From: Bacteroidaceae bacterium
Lineage (GTDB): Bacteria; Bacteroidota; Bacteroidia; Bacteroidales; Bacteroidaceae
Reading direction: 5' to 3'
Length of the DNA stretch: 58,336 bases
NCBI GenBank assembly: GCA_017650045.1
Contig: JAGCFP010000034.1
Coordinates: 1 to 58,336 of the forward strand
A program made the position numbers and the translations under genes. Under the pieces are notes generated by a model, which worked only from the letters and a program-made list of their open reading frames with translations, was not told the origin of the DNA and ran no database searches. Below, piece after piece: positions 28,294-36,565 of the stretch. Position 1 is the first letter of the stretch. Each line of letters opens with the position of its first letter.

Positions 28294-29049
28294 TTACATC
28301 AGATCCAGTTCAACAGGACAATGGTCGGAGCCAAAGATATTCGTATGAATTTTGGCATCCGCTAATCTGTTATCCAATACTTTTGAAGTCAGGAAGTAGT
28401 CGATTCGCCACCCTGTATTCTTCTCGCGCGCATGGAAACGATAGCTCCACCAGGAATACACATCCGTCTGATGCGGATAGAAGTAGCGAAAAGTATCAGT
28501 AAATCCTGATTTCAAAAGGAGGGTCATTTTCTCGCGTTCTTCGTCCGTAAAGCCCGCATTCCTACGATTGGTCTTAGGGTTCTTAATATCTATTTCTTCA
28601 TGCGCCACATTCATGTCCCCGCAAACAATCACAGGTTTCTTAGCAGCCAACTGGTTTAGGAAACTGCGGAAGTCATCTTCCCACCTCATGCGATAATCCA
28701 AGCGACGAAGTTCGTCCTGCGAGTTGGGTGTATAGACCGTAATCAAGAAGAAATCTTCCATTTCCAGTGTGATAATACGCCCTTCATGGTCATGTTCCTC
28801 TATTCCCATACCATAAGTCACTGACAAAGGGGTATGACGTGTATAGATGGCAGTTCCAGAATAGCCTTTCTTTTCGGCATAGTTCCAATAAGACTGGTAC
28901 CCAAGAAACGACAAATCGAGTTGTCCTTCTTGCATCTTGGTTTCTTGAAGGCAGAAGAAATCTGCATCCAAAGCATTAAACACTTCGGCAAACCCCTTGC
29001 CTGCACAAGCCCGAAGACCATTGACGTTCCACGAAATAAATTTCAGCAT
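28294..29049 (-). CDS. xth: Exodeoxyribonuclease III (AP endonuclease)
   Basis: Cuts DNA at abasic sites in base-excision repair. 251 residues from the ATG at 29049. The endonuclease/exonuclease/phosphatase fold shows WNVNGLRACAGKGF, LQETKM with the metal-binding Glu, VYTPNSQDELRRLDYR, CGDMNVAHEEIDI, WRIDYFLTS and the terminal SDHCPVELDL. The longer frame to 29094 overlaps the Lrp gene by 35 bp and lacks homology. Convergent with folB and co-directional with the Lrp gene upstream. Confidence 0.95.
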   Translation of the reverse strand: MLKFISWNVNGLRACAGKGFAEVFNALDADFFCLQETKMQEGQLDLSFLGYQSYWNYAEKKGYSGTAIYTRHTPLSVTYGMGIEEHDHEGRIITLEMEDFFLITVYTPNSQDELRRLDYRMRWEDDFRSFLNQLAAKKPVIVCGDMNVAHEEIDIKNPKTNRRNAGFTDEEREKMTLLLKSGFTDTFRYFYPHQTDVYSWWSYRFHAREKNTGWRIDYFLTSKVLDNRLADAKIHTNIFGSDHCPVELDLM

Positions 29050-29059
29050 AACCACGTAT

Positions 29060-29521
29060 TTAGAAATGAATACCATATTGATGTTTAACCTCATCCATTA
29101 CGAAGGTGCTCTCTACAGAACCCAGACTTTCTATCTTCCCCAATACATTGATAAGAAACTCTTGATAAGCTTTCATGTCATGCGCATGGATTTTCAGCAG
29201 ATAGTCGTAAGAACCTGAGGTATTATAGCATTCCGTGACCTCTGGGATCTCCTGTACTATTCGGGTGAAATCCAATGCAATCTCCCTATTCATCCTACGT
29301 AGCTTCACCTTGCAGAATACCACGAAGCCTTGATTCAGTTTCTCAGCATCAATTACAGCCATGTATTTCTTGATATAACCTTGTGCTTCCAAGCGTTTCA
29401 GTCTTTCAAAGACAGGTGTAGAAGACAAGTTCACCCGTGCTGCGAGTTCTTTGGTTGTCAGACGGGCATTCTCCTGAAGTGTACGGAGAATCTGAAGGTC
29501 GGTCTTATCCAATGTATCCAT
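29060..29521 (-). CDS. Lrp/AsnC-family transcriptional regulator
   Basis: 153 residues. The N-terminal winged helix-turn-helix (about 1-60) begins LDKTDLQILRTLQENARLT with recognition helix region STPVFERLKRL. The C-terminal RAM ligand-binding domain (about 65-150) has TECYNTSGSYDYLLKIHAHD and LGKIESLGSVESTFVMDE. It is divergent from metY with a 180-bp shared control region, so a role in methionine/cysteine gene control is possible but is inference. It reads toward xth, 10 bp apart. Confidence 0.92.
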   Translation of the reverse strand: MDTLDKTDLQILRTLQENARLTTKELAARVNLSSTPVFERLKRLEAQGYIKKYMAVIDAEKLNQGFVVFCKVKLRRMNREIALDFTRIVQEIPEVTECYNTSGSYDYLLKIHAHDMKAYQEFLINVLGKIESLGSVESTFVMDEVKHQYGIHF

Positions 29522-29590
29522 AGAAGAATATTATTCTGTTTGACATTCTGTTTACAAATCCTTTTAGAATATCTATTCGATTATTCGGCA

Positions 29591-29657
29591 CAAATATAGG
29601 GATATTTTCTGTATTTTCTCCAAATCTTGTAGGAAAAATCTACATCCTTTAACTTTG
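29591..29657. promoter_or_regulatory. Divergent promoters between lrp-like gene and metY
   Basis: TATATTTG on the minus strand (29598-29591) for the regulator and TAACTTTG on the plus strand (29650-29657) for metY. Both match TAnnTTTG. No SAM-riboswitch-like fold is apparent in the short metY leader (about 40 nt). Confidence 0.55.
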
Positions 29658-29701
29658 CACCATCAAAACAACGAAATGTATAACTAATAATAATAAAGAC
29701 T

Positions 29702-30991
29702 ATGGCAACGAAAAAATTACACTTTGAGACGCTTCAACTGCATGTAGGTCAAGAACAGCCCGACCCAGCTACTGATGCACGTGCGGTACCTATTTATCAG
29801 ACTACCTCCTACGTTTTTCGTAACTCACAACATGCCGCAGACCGTTTTGGCCTTCGTGATGCAGGCAATATATATGGTCGTCTGACCAATTCCACTCAGG
29901 GTGTATTTGAAGAGCGCATTGCCGCCCTTGAAGGAGGAACAGCCGGTCTTGCAGTTGCCAGTGGGGCTGCAGCCATTACCTATGCATTGCAGAACATTGC
30001 ACGCAATGGCGACCATATCATCGCTGCCAACAACCTATATGGAGGAACTTACAACCTCATAGAGCATACTCTTACTACACAAGGAGTGACTACCACAATC
30101 GTAGATCCCAGCAATCTTCAGGAGGTGGATGCCGCTTTCTTATCCAACACAAAAGCCGTGATAGTGGAAACCTTTGGCAATCCAAATGCCAGTGTAACGG
30201 ATATAGAAAAGATTGCAGAAATCGCCCATCGGCATCACACCATCCTGATTGTGGATAATACCTTTGCGACGCCTTACATCTTCCGCCCATTGGAGCACGG
30301 AGCAGATGTGGTGATAGAGAGTGCCACGAAATTTATTGGCGGACATGGGAGTACTTTGGGAGGAGTAATTGTAGAAGCTGGACGTTTTGATTGGAAGGCC
30401 AATGCAGACAAGTACCCTTCACTGGCTAAACCTGATCCAAGCTACCATGGAGCTGTTTTTGCAGATGTAGCAGGTCCTGCTGCCTTTGTTACCCGTATCC
30501 GTGCTGTCATACTTCGTGATACTGGATCATGTATCGCCCCTATCAGTGCTTGGATACTGCTGCAAAGTCTGGAAACCCTTTCTTTGCGCGTAGAGCGTCA
30601 CGTTTATAATTCGCTGAAGGTTGTTGATTTCCTCTCAAAGCATCCTAAAGTGGCAAAAGTAAACCATCCCTCATTGACAGAACATCCAGATCATGCCCTG
30701 TATGAGCAGTTGTTTCCAAATGGTGCGGGCTCCATCTTCACCTTTGAGATTAAGGGCGGACAAGAAGAGGCCTGGCGTTTCATCGACCAGTTGAAGATCT
30801 TCTCACTGCTTGCTAATGTAGCGGATGTCAAGAGCCTGGTGATACATCCAGCCACTACCACACACTCCCAACTTTCTCCTGAGGAACTGGAGGAACAGCA
30901 TATTTATCCCTCCACGATCCGCCTTAGTATAGGTACAGAGCACATCGATGATATCATTGATGATTTGGCACAGGCATTAGAAGCCGTATAA
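29702..30991 (+). CDS. metY: O-acetylhomoserine aminocarboxypropyltransferase (sulfhydrylase)
   Basis: PLP enzyme making homocysteine from O-acetylhomoserine and sulfide. 429 residues, the length of the MetY branch and longer than cystathionine gamma-synthases. YQTTSYVFRNSQHAADRFGL, IYGRLTNSTQGVFEERIAALEGG and GNPNASVTDIE are typical. The PLP lysine is K210 in ESATKFIGGHGSTLGG. FSLLANVADVKSLVIHPATTTHSQL near the end is conserved. It stands alone, divergent from the Lrp-type regulator, and ends in a strong terminator. Confidence 0.93.
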   Translation: MATKKLHFETLQLHVGQEQPDPATDARAVPIYQTTSYVFRNSQHAADRFGLRDAGNIYGRLTNSTQGVFEERIAALEGGTAGLAVASGAAAITYALQNIARNGDHIIAANNLYGGTYNLIEHTLTTQGVTTTIVDPSNLQEVDAAFLSNTKAVIVETFGNPNASVTDIEKIAEIAHRHHTILIVDNTFATPYIFRPLEHGADVVIESATKFIGGHGSTLGGVIVEAGRFDWKANADKYPSLAKPDPSYHGAVFADVAGPAAFVTRIRAVILRDTGSCIAPISAWILLQSLETLSLRVERHVYNSLKVVDFLSKHPKVAKVNHPSLTEHPDHALYEQLFPNGAGSIFTFEIKGGQEEAWRFIDQLKIFSLLANVADVKSLVIHPATTTHSQLSPEELEEQHIYPSTIRLSIGTEHIDDIIDDLAQALEAV

Positions 30992-31022
30992 ACGGCACAC
31001 AAACATAAGCACGACAAAACGG

Positions 31023-31060
31023 ATTCCCTGCTTCGCGATGAAGCGGGGAATTTCTTTATT
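31023..31060 (+). terminator. Terminator of metY
   Basis: 12-bp arms (31023-31034 and 31040-31051, one G-T pair) around GCGAT, followed by TTCTTTATT. It also overlaps the end of the convergent GH3 gene, so it can serve both. Confidence 0.85.
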
Positions 31061-34000
31061 CAATGGCTTGGTAGAGCACATCCTGAATACGCGTACGGAT
31101 ATTCAGTGTTGAAAGCTTATTTGGCCAGCGATGTGGATAGACTCGGTTGCTGATGAAGACATATACCAGTTGATTATCTGGATCTACCCAGGCACAAGTA
31201 CCAGTGAAACCCGTGTGACCATAGACTGAGGCAGGAGCCAATTCCCCACAATTGCTCTTGTCAAGATCTTTGATATTCGGTTTATCGAATCCCAATCCTC
31301 TATGACTGATGGAAGAAGTCGTTGTTGTGAAAAGTCTTACGGTTGCTTCCCCAATATAACGTTTACCCTTATAGGTTCCTCCATTTAAGAGCATCTGATA
31401 GATTTGCACCACTTCCTCGGCATTGGAGAACAGGCCTGCATTGCCTGAGACACCTCCTTGGAAAGCTGCCGATTCATCATGTACATAACCTTGGAGCAAT
31501 TGCTTACGCAGGAATCCGTCTTCTTCCGTAGGAACAATCTGTTCCTTAGGCCATCTACGTAGTGGAAGGAATAAGGTGTGCGTCAGCCCCATCGGACCAT
31601 AGAACGTCTCCTCTACGTATTCATCCAGTCGTTTCCCTGTCACAGCCTCTACCACTTGCTGCAGCAAGATAAAACTAATGTCACTGTAACGATAAGTACG
31701 ACTCAACAAGTTACCTTCAATAATGCGTTTCTGATAGGCCTCTGTCCTGAAAGAGTTATCGAGCCAGAAGTTCTCTGCCACTTGCAATGTATGCTTCTCT
31801 GTCTTTGTTTCAGAAGTCAGTCCCTTCAGATATTTGAAATTCGGATTTACCCATGTGCGAGGATCATACTGCACAGGGTGGCGACGGTCACGCTTATTGC
31901 TCAAGATCTGACCACTGTAACTGTCATCATCGATGGCCAAGCGGTAGAACGACAAGCCCGAAGGCAAGCCCGACTCATGAAAGAGCAGACTCCTAAGCGT
32001 GATGTTCTGCTTGTTGGAGCCCTTCAGATAAGGCAGGTACTTCGACAAGGGGTCGGAAAGATTGATTCGCTGTTCGTCATAGAGCTTCATTACTGCCAGC
32101 AAGGTCGCAGTGGTTTTCGTCAGTGAAGCAATGTCGTAGATATCCGAAGACTTCACAGGCAACGGATTACCAGGAGTTGCACCAACCTCTTTCCCATCGT
32201 ACGTATGATGACCAAACACCTTATTATAAATCTCATGTCCGTTCTTCCACACCACAATCTGGCAACCTGGATAAGCCTGTTCCTTGATACCCTCCAGCGC
32301 AATCTCATCCACCTTCGACAATATCTGTTCATTGATGCGATAGTCTTCTGGGACCACCTTGCTCTCAGAGGCAGGAGTGACATCCGTTCCAGCATTCACA
32401 GGGAAGACATTGCCTAAACTGGTGGACAAACGTCCTGTCGCAGAAGCTTTTCCATACACCACGTCTGCCACATGTGCCTGAACTTCCGCATCTGCCACAT
32501 GGGCTAATATCACTGCATCAGAAGCCTTCACAGCTTCAGGTAATTGTTCTATTCCCTTGCCCACCGTAAAGAAGGTGGTCACCACGGGCACCTTGTGTTG
32601 ATAGTTCGTAAAGAAGGACTTGTAGGCAGACGCATTTTGAGACATCACACATACCAAGACACGCTGAAAACCTTCCAACTTCTCTTGGAGCGCCTTGATT
32701 TGTGCAGCCGTTTGTCCTGCAGCAAGATTGATCAACTCAGGCTCAGCATAAGTCTTCAGTTGCTTTACAAAAGCATTGAGCGCCTGCGCATTGCCACCCA
32801 CATTCACAACAGCCACCTTATGAGCCACAGTATCAAAAGGCAATACAGCAGGTTCATTACCCAGCACCGTCACAGCCGCCTTGTTCAGTTTACTCAACAT
32901 CTCTGTAGCCCTGACGTCATTGATGCGCTGCTCTAAACCACTGATCTGTATATGTTGCTTCTCATACAAGCCTAAGGCATACTTATACGTCAGCACCTTA
33001 CGACACTTCGCATCAATCACTTCCTTAGAAAGCTGCCCTTTCTTCACGGCCTGAACCACTGCGCGGAACTCCCCACGGATACCCATAGGCACCAGCAACA
33101 AGTCGGCTCCTGCCTGCAACGCTTGCAGACAAGTGGTACCTTCTGCGCTAGCCACGCCCTTCATCTCTAAGGCATCTGTAAATATCAATCCCTCGAAGCC
33201 CAGTTCTTCCTGCAGCAAGTCAGTTACAATGTTGTGTGAGAGGCTGGAAGGGAGTCCCTTCCTTTCAGAAAGCTGAGGTACATCTAAGTGTCCCACCATC
33301 ACACCATCGAGGCCAGCTCTGATCACCTGCTTGAAAGGATAAAGCTCGATGCTGTCCATGCGAGCCCGCGTAAAGTTCAGCGTAGGCAGAGCCTGGTGTG
33401 AATCCACATCCGTATCTCCATGTCCTGGGAAGTGTTTGGCAGTTGCCACCACGCCTCCTGCCTGCAATCCCTGCGTGTAGGCAATCACCTTTCGCGCCAC
33501 ATTCGCAGGATCCTCTCCAAAAGAGCGTGTATTGATGACAGGATTCCGAGGATTGTTGTCCACATCTGCCACAGGAGCGAAGTTAACTGTAATGTTCATC
33601 TCCCTCATCTGACGGGCAGTTTCCAATCCATACGCATAAATCAGCGAATCATCCTGTATGCATCCCAAGACACGGTTACGTGGATAAGACACAGCATCCG
33701 TCATTCGCATGCCCAATCCCCATTCCCCATCGCAGGTAATCATCATAGGGATGTCTGTCAATTCTTGAGCCAGATTGATGACAGAAGCCTGTCCTTGGAG
33801 TTGTCCACCAGAGAAAAGCAGTCCCCCGATGTGATAATTCTTTACCAATGAATTCAGCAGATTACGATTGGCCTTGGTCAACTGTGGAGTGAGTTTATAG
33901 ACCATTAGCTGACCTATTTTCTCCTCCAGCGACAGGCGATTCATCTGTTCCTCTACCCAGCGTTGGCAAGCCTCATTCCCCACCACCGATGTACCAATGA

Positions 34001-34115
34001 GAGGTTTAATGACAGGGTCGACTATTTCTAGAGGAGCAGGTCGGAAACCAGCCTCCGTATTGAGGTTCCAGCACCAGCAGGTAAGCAGGGCCAATAACGC
34101 AATCAGCTTCTTCAT
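31056..34115 (-). CDS. Fusion of glycoside hydrolase family 3 (beta-N-acetylhexosaminidase type) and serine beta-lactamase-like domain
   Basis: 1019 residues with an N-terminal signal peptide (about 1-22). The GH3 domain (about 45-400) has the NagZ-like KHFPGHGDTDVDSHQALP and the nucleophile Asp in GLIFTDALEMKGV (about 313). A GH3 C-terminal-like alpha/beta domain follows (about 430-600). The last 400 residues form a class C beta-lactamase/esterase-like domain with SxxK in DIASLTKTTA, YSD as the YxN motif (YRYSDISFILLQQVVE) and HTG in place of KTG (VYGHTGFTGT). This fusion is known in Bacteroidetes. A periplasmic role in muropeptide turnover is plausible; the substrate of the second domain is unknown. 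Confidence 0.9.
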   Translation of the reverse strand: MKKLIALLALLTCWCWNLNTEAGFRPAPLEIVDPVIKPLIGTSVVGNEACQRWVEEQMNRLSLEEKIGQLMVYKLTPQLTKANRNLLNSLVKNYHIGGLLFSGGQLQGQASVINLAQELTDIPMMITCDGEWGLGMRMTDAVSYPRNRVLGCIQDDSLIYAYGLETARQMREMNITVNFAPVADVDNNPRNPVINTRSFGEDPANVARKVIAYTQGLQAGGVVATAKHFPGHGDTDVDSHQALPTLNFTRARMDSIELYPFKQVIRAGLDGVMVGHLDVPQLSERKGLPSSLSHNIVTDLLQEELGFEGLIFTDALEMKGVASAEGTTCLQALQAGADLLLVPMGIRGEFRAVVQAVKKGQLSKEVIDAKCRKVLTYKYALGLYEKQHIQISGLEQRINDVRATEMLSKLNKAAVTVLGNEPAVLPFDTVAHKVAVVNVGGNAQALNAFVKQLKTYAEPELINLAAGQTAAQIKALQEKLEGFQRVLVCVMSQNASAYKSFFTNYQHKVPVVTTFFTVGKGIEQLPEAVKASDAVILAHVADAEVQAHVADVVYGKASATGRLSTSLGNVFPVNAGTDVTPASESKVVPEDYRINEQILSKVDEIALEGIKEQAYPGCQIVVWKNGHEIYNKVFGHHTYDGKEVGATPGNPLPVKSSDIYDIASLTKTTATLLAVMKLYDEQRINLSDPLSKYLPYLKGSNKQNITLRSLLFHESGLPSGLSFYRLAIDDDSYSGQILSNKRDRRHPVQYDPRTWVNPNFKYLKGLTSETKTEKHTLQVAENFWLDNSFRTEAYQKRIIEGNLLSRTYRYSDISFILLQQVVEAVTGKRLDEYVEETFYGPMGLTHTLFLPLRRWPKEQIVPTEEDGFLRKQLLQGYVHDESAAFQGGVSGNAGLFSNAEEVVQIYQMLLNGGTYKGKRYIGEATVRLFTTTTSSISHRGLGFDKPNIKDLDKSNCGELAPASVYGHTGFTGTCAWVDPDNQLVYVFISNRVYPHRWPNKLSTLNIRTRIQDVLYQAIE

Positions 34116-34130
34116 AGATGTGTCGTTCTT

Positions 34131-34979
34131 TTATTTCTTGGTTAATGTCATTTCATACGTTCCCACGAAGGTACCATTTCTCCCCGTGTGGAACAGGGTC
34201 ACTGTCTTTCCATCGGCATCCTTCAGATACACAGGCGCTTCCATGTAGCTATGGGAATGTCCGCCCAGCACCAAATCTATGCCATGTGTCTTCGTGAAGA
34301 CCACATTGTCGGAGTATTGCTCTGGTTGGTCACTGTAGTCGTACCCCAAGTGTGAAAGGCAGATCACCACGTCACATTTCTTTTTGTCACGCAGAATCTT
34401 CACCATCTCGTTGGCTGTAGTTGCAGGATCCTTGAAAACCACTCCTGGACAGTTGGCCTCACGTACCAGTCCTTCCAATTCAGGCGAAAGTCCGAAGATG
34501 CCTATCTTCATGCCATCGCGTTTCAAGATGATATAAGGCTGTACCAACTTTTCCAGAGCCGTACCCTTGAAGTTGTAATTAGAGCAGACAATAGGGAAAT
34601 TAGCCATCTTGAAGATACGCACCATATTGTCCATTCCGAAATCAAACTCATGGTTGCCTATCGTCATGGCATCATAGCCCATCAGATTCATGCATTTGAT
34701 TTCCAACTCCCCTTGGAATATATTATAATAAGGAGTACCTTGTGAAATGTCACCACAATCCAGCAGGAGCAGATTCGGATGCAACTCGCGCATCTGCTTG
34801 ATGTAGGCAGAGCGACGAGCCACTCCACCCATGCCTCTATAACGGTCGGCTGAAGTAGGTTCCAACGGTTCTATGCGACTATGCGTGTCACTGGTATGAA
34901 GCACGAAAAGTTCTTTCTGTTGGGCACTTGCCACGCTCACTGTGAGCAGCAGCATCAGTATCATATACACTTTTCTCAT
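34131..34979 (-). CDS. Metallophosphoesterase, 5'-nucleotidase N-terminal-type domain protein
   Basis: 282 residues. The signal peptide MRKVYMILMLLLTVSVASAQ starts at the ATG at 34979, which has GGAGG 7-8 nt upstream, so I prefer it to the ATGs at 34997/34994 that overlap the previous stop. Metal ligands of the calcineurin-like fold are visible: LHTSDTHSRIEP, LLLDCGDISQGTPYYN, IGNHEFDFG, VICLSHLG and LVLGGHSHSY. It corresponds to the N-terminal half of UshA-type 5'-nucleotidases; the substrate-binding half is encoded by the gene just upstream, so the two probably act together in the periplasm. Confidence 0.88.
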   Translation of the reverse strand: MRKVYMILMLLLTVSVASAQQKELFVLHTSDTHSRIEPLEPTSADRYRGMGGVARRSAYIKQMRELHPNLLLLDCGDISQGTPYYNIFQGELEIKCMNLMGYDAMTIGNHEFDFGMDNMVRIFKMANFPIVCSNYNFKGTALEKLVQPYIILKRDGMKIGIFGLSPELEGLVREANCPGVVFKDPATTANEMVKILRDKKKCDVVICLSHLGYDYSDQPEQYSDNVVFTKTHGIDLVLGGHSHSYMEAPVYLKDADGKTVTLFHTGRNGTFVGTYEMTLTKK

Positions 34980-34993
34980 TGTTCCGTCCTCCA

Positions 34994-35752
34994 TCATTTA
35001 ACCGTTACACGTCCTTCCAGCTTTGAAGTCAACTTCTCCCCTCTGGCCGTGCATTGTTTCACATAGTCCATAAACACATCCCTCAGCACAGAGTTCTCTG
35101 GTTCCTGCTTGCTCTCCACCTCACGCAGAGCCGTCATACCATCGTTTCCTTCAGCCAGATAGTCGATGGTAGCCAGTGTATAGATACGATTGTCATCGAT
35201 AGGCTGTCCACCAACCTCAGCACTCAGTAGCTCGCCCTTAGAGATTTCAATACGTGCCCCACTGATGGCCTCGCCACCACGACCAGCCACCTGTGCGAAC
35301 AGTTTCCGCAACTGACTGCCCTTAATCCGTACCACGCAGAGGGCATTCTCAAAAGGCAGGATCTCGAACACGTTACCTATAGTAATATTCCCTTCCGTCA
35401 GCACGTTACGGATACCACCCATGTTCATCAGCCCCACTTCTGCAGGTTGAGGAAGCACCCTTGTAGCAGCCTGTCGCAACACATCAGCGATAAGGTTCCC
35501 CAGCAAGTCCTCCGGACGATTCCTGTCCATCGACACGGCTGCCTCTCCTATCACGCTGTTCATGGTTCCCTCCAACTGCATCTTGTAAGGAGTAATCAGG
35601 GCCACTGCCTCTGGGTCTTGCACTGCCTCAAACTGCTCGTTTATAGAGGTACGCGATACCTTGATGCTGGTCACTCCATAATGACTGCTGCCACACGAGG
35701 TACACATCAGGGCGACGCCCACCAGCATACTTATCACAAATTTCCTTTTCAT
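34994..35752 (-). CDS. 5'-nucleotidase C-terminal-domain lipoprotein
   Basis: 252 residues. Lipoprotein signal with lipobox MCTSC (Cys20). The body matches the UshA-type 5'_nucleotid_C domain: EDLLGNLIADVLR, VGLMNMGGIRNVL, ITIGNVFEILPFENALCVVRIKG and TLATIDYLAEGNDGM. It has no catalytic metallophosphatase domain; that is encoded by the next gene, whose possible first ATG overlaps this stop (ATGA). The usual single 5'-nucleotidase is thus split into two proteins with gene order C-half then N-half. A clear promoter lies upstream. Confidence 0.87.
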   Translation of the reverse strand: MKRKFVISMLVGVALMCTSCGSSHYGVTSIKVSRTSINEQFEAVQDPEAVALITPYKMQLEGTMNSVIGEAAVSMDRNRPEDLLGNLIADVLRQAATRVLPQPAEVGLMNMGGIRNVLTEGNITIGNVFEILPFENALCVVRIKGSQLRKLFAQVAGRGGEAISGARIEISKGELLSAEVGGQPIDDNRIYTLATIDYLAEGNDGMTALREVESKQEPENSVLRDVFMDYVKQCTARGEKLTSKLEGRVTVK

Positions 35753-35780
35753 ACGTTATTTTTAGCTTTTTAACTAGACA

Positions 35781-35811
35781 CAAAGATATAGAAAAAAGTG
35801 TGGTTGCCAAA
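35781..35811 (-). promoter_or_regulatory. Promoter of the split 5'-nucleotidase operon
   Basis: On the minus strand TTTG (35811-35808), 19 bp, TATCTTTG (35788-35781); start codon about 28 bp downstream. Confidence 0.7.
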
Positions 35812-35839
35812 GTAATTGTACTAAAAATGCACAAAAACA

Positions 35840-35871
35840 TTTGCTTTATTCGTGGAAAAGTTGTTACTTTG
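35840..35871 (+). promoter_or_regulatory. Promoter of rplS
   Basis: TTTG (35840-35843), 20 bp, TTACTTTG (35864-35871), one base off TAnnTTTG. It leaves a leader of roughly 75-80 nt before the rplS ATG, long enough for control by structure, though I cannot define one. Confidence 0.65.
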
Positions 35872-35955
35872 CACCGCTTTTGCGCAATCGCTGTCAGGAT
35901 AAAGTAGAGAGAGAAGCCTGGTATGTTGCGTAGTTACTATAAAAATTATACGAAA

Positions 35956-36330
35956 ATGGATTTGATTAAAGTTGCTGAAGAAGCATTTGCTACTGGCAAG
36001 ACATTCCCAAAGTTCAAGGCTGGTGACACCGTAACCGTTGCTTACCGCATCGTCGAGGGTAACAAGGAGCGCGTACAGATGTACCGTGGTGTTGTGATTA
36101 AGATTGTAGGTCATCAGGACAAGCGTCGTTTCACCGTTCGCAAGATGTCAGGTACCGTTGGTGTTGAGCGTATCTTCCCTATCGAGTCTCCGCACATCGA
36201 CAGCATCACCGTGAACAAGGTTGGTAAAGTTCGTCGCGCTAAGCTCTACTATCTGCGCAAGCTCACTGGTAAGAAGGCTCGCATCAAGGAGAAGAGAGTT
36301 AACTTGGCAGAGATCAACAAGGTTGATTAA
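35956..36330 (+). CDS. rplS: 50S ribosomal protein L19
   Basis: Component of the large subunit near the 30S interface. 124 residues from the ATG at 35956, giving the usual N-terminus [11 protein letters not shown]; an upstream in-frame ATG at 35923 adds 11 unconserved residues and is rejected. [22 protein letters not shown] and the L19 signature region [17 protein letters not shown] with [18 protein letters not shown] are intact. It stands alone with its own promoter and terminator. Confidence 0.97.
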   Translation: MDLIKVAEEAFATGKTFPKFKAGDTVTVAYRIVEGNKERVQMYRGVVIKIVGHQDKRRFTVRKMSGTVGVERIFPIESPHIDSITVNKVGKVRRAKLYYLRKLTGKKARIKEKRVNLAEINKVD

Positions 36331-36352
36331 TCATCTAACAAGAAAGCATAAG

Positions 36353-36382
36353 AAAGGGAGGTCGTTCAGACTTCCCTTTTTT
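36353..36382 (+). terminator. Terminator of rplS
   Basis: 11-bp arms AAAGGGAGGTC (36353-36363) and GACTTCCCTTT (36369-36379, one G-T pair) around GTTCA, ending in six T. Confidence 0.9.
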
Positions 36383-36410
36383 AGTTGCCCACCATGCCCA
36401 TTTTTACGCT

Positions 36411-36540
36411 TGCGCACAGAAAAATTTGCGCGTGTGCGTAGAAACAAAATTTTCTGTGCATAGCAGCAAATTCTCTCTAGTTAGGAAAATATTTTTTCTT
36501 AGTTAGGAAAATAATTTTCTGCAGTTGCGAAATAAAGATT
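36411..36540. repeat. Degenerate 22-bp tandem repeat with phased A/T tracts, copy 1
   Basis: About five to six units of 22 bp. The clearest are 36479-36500 (AGTTAGGAAAATATTTTTTC and 2 more) and 36501-36522 (AGTTAGGAAAATAATTTTCT and 2 more). More diverged units lie before (36435-36456, 36457-36478) and after (from 36523). The array ends in the copA promoter. The same 22-bp unit occurs at 49184-49249. Confidence 0.65.
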
Positions 36541-36547
36541 ACTTTTG
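36540..36547 (+). promoter_or_regulatory. -7 box of copA
   Basis: TACTTTTG, an exact TAnnTTTG match. The expected start site near 36553 lies after an in-frame ATG at 36545 and before the ATG at 36566, which decides the start of the ATPase gene. Confidence 0.6.
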
Positions 36548-36565
36548 TATAGTTATAGCAGGATT

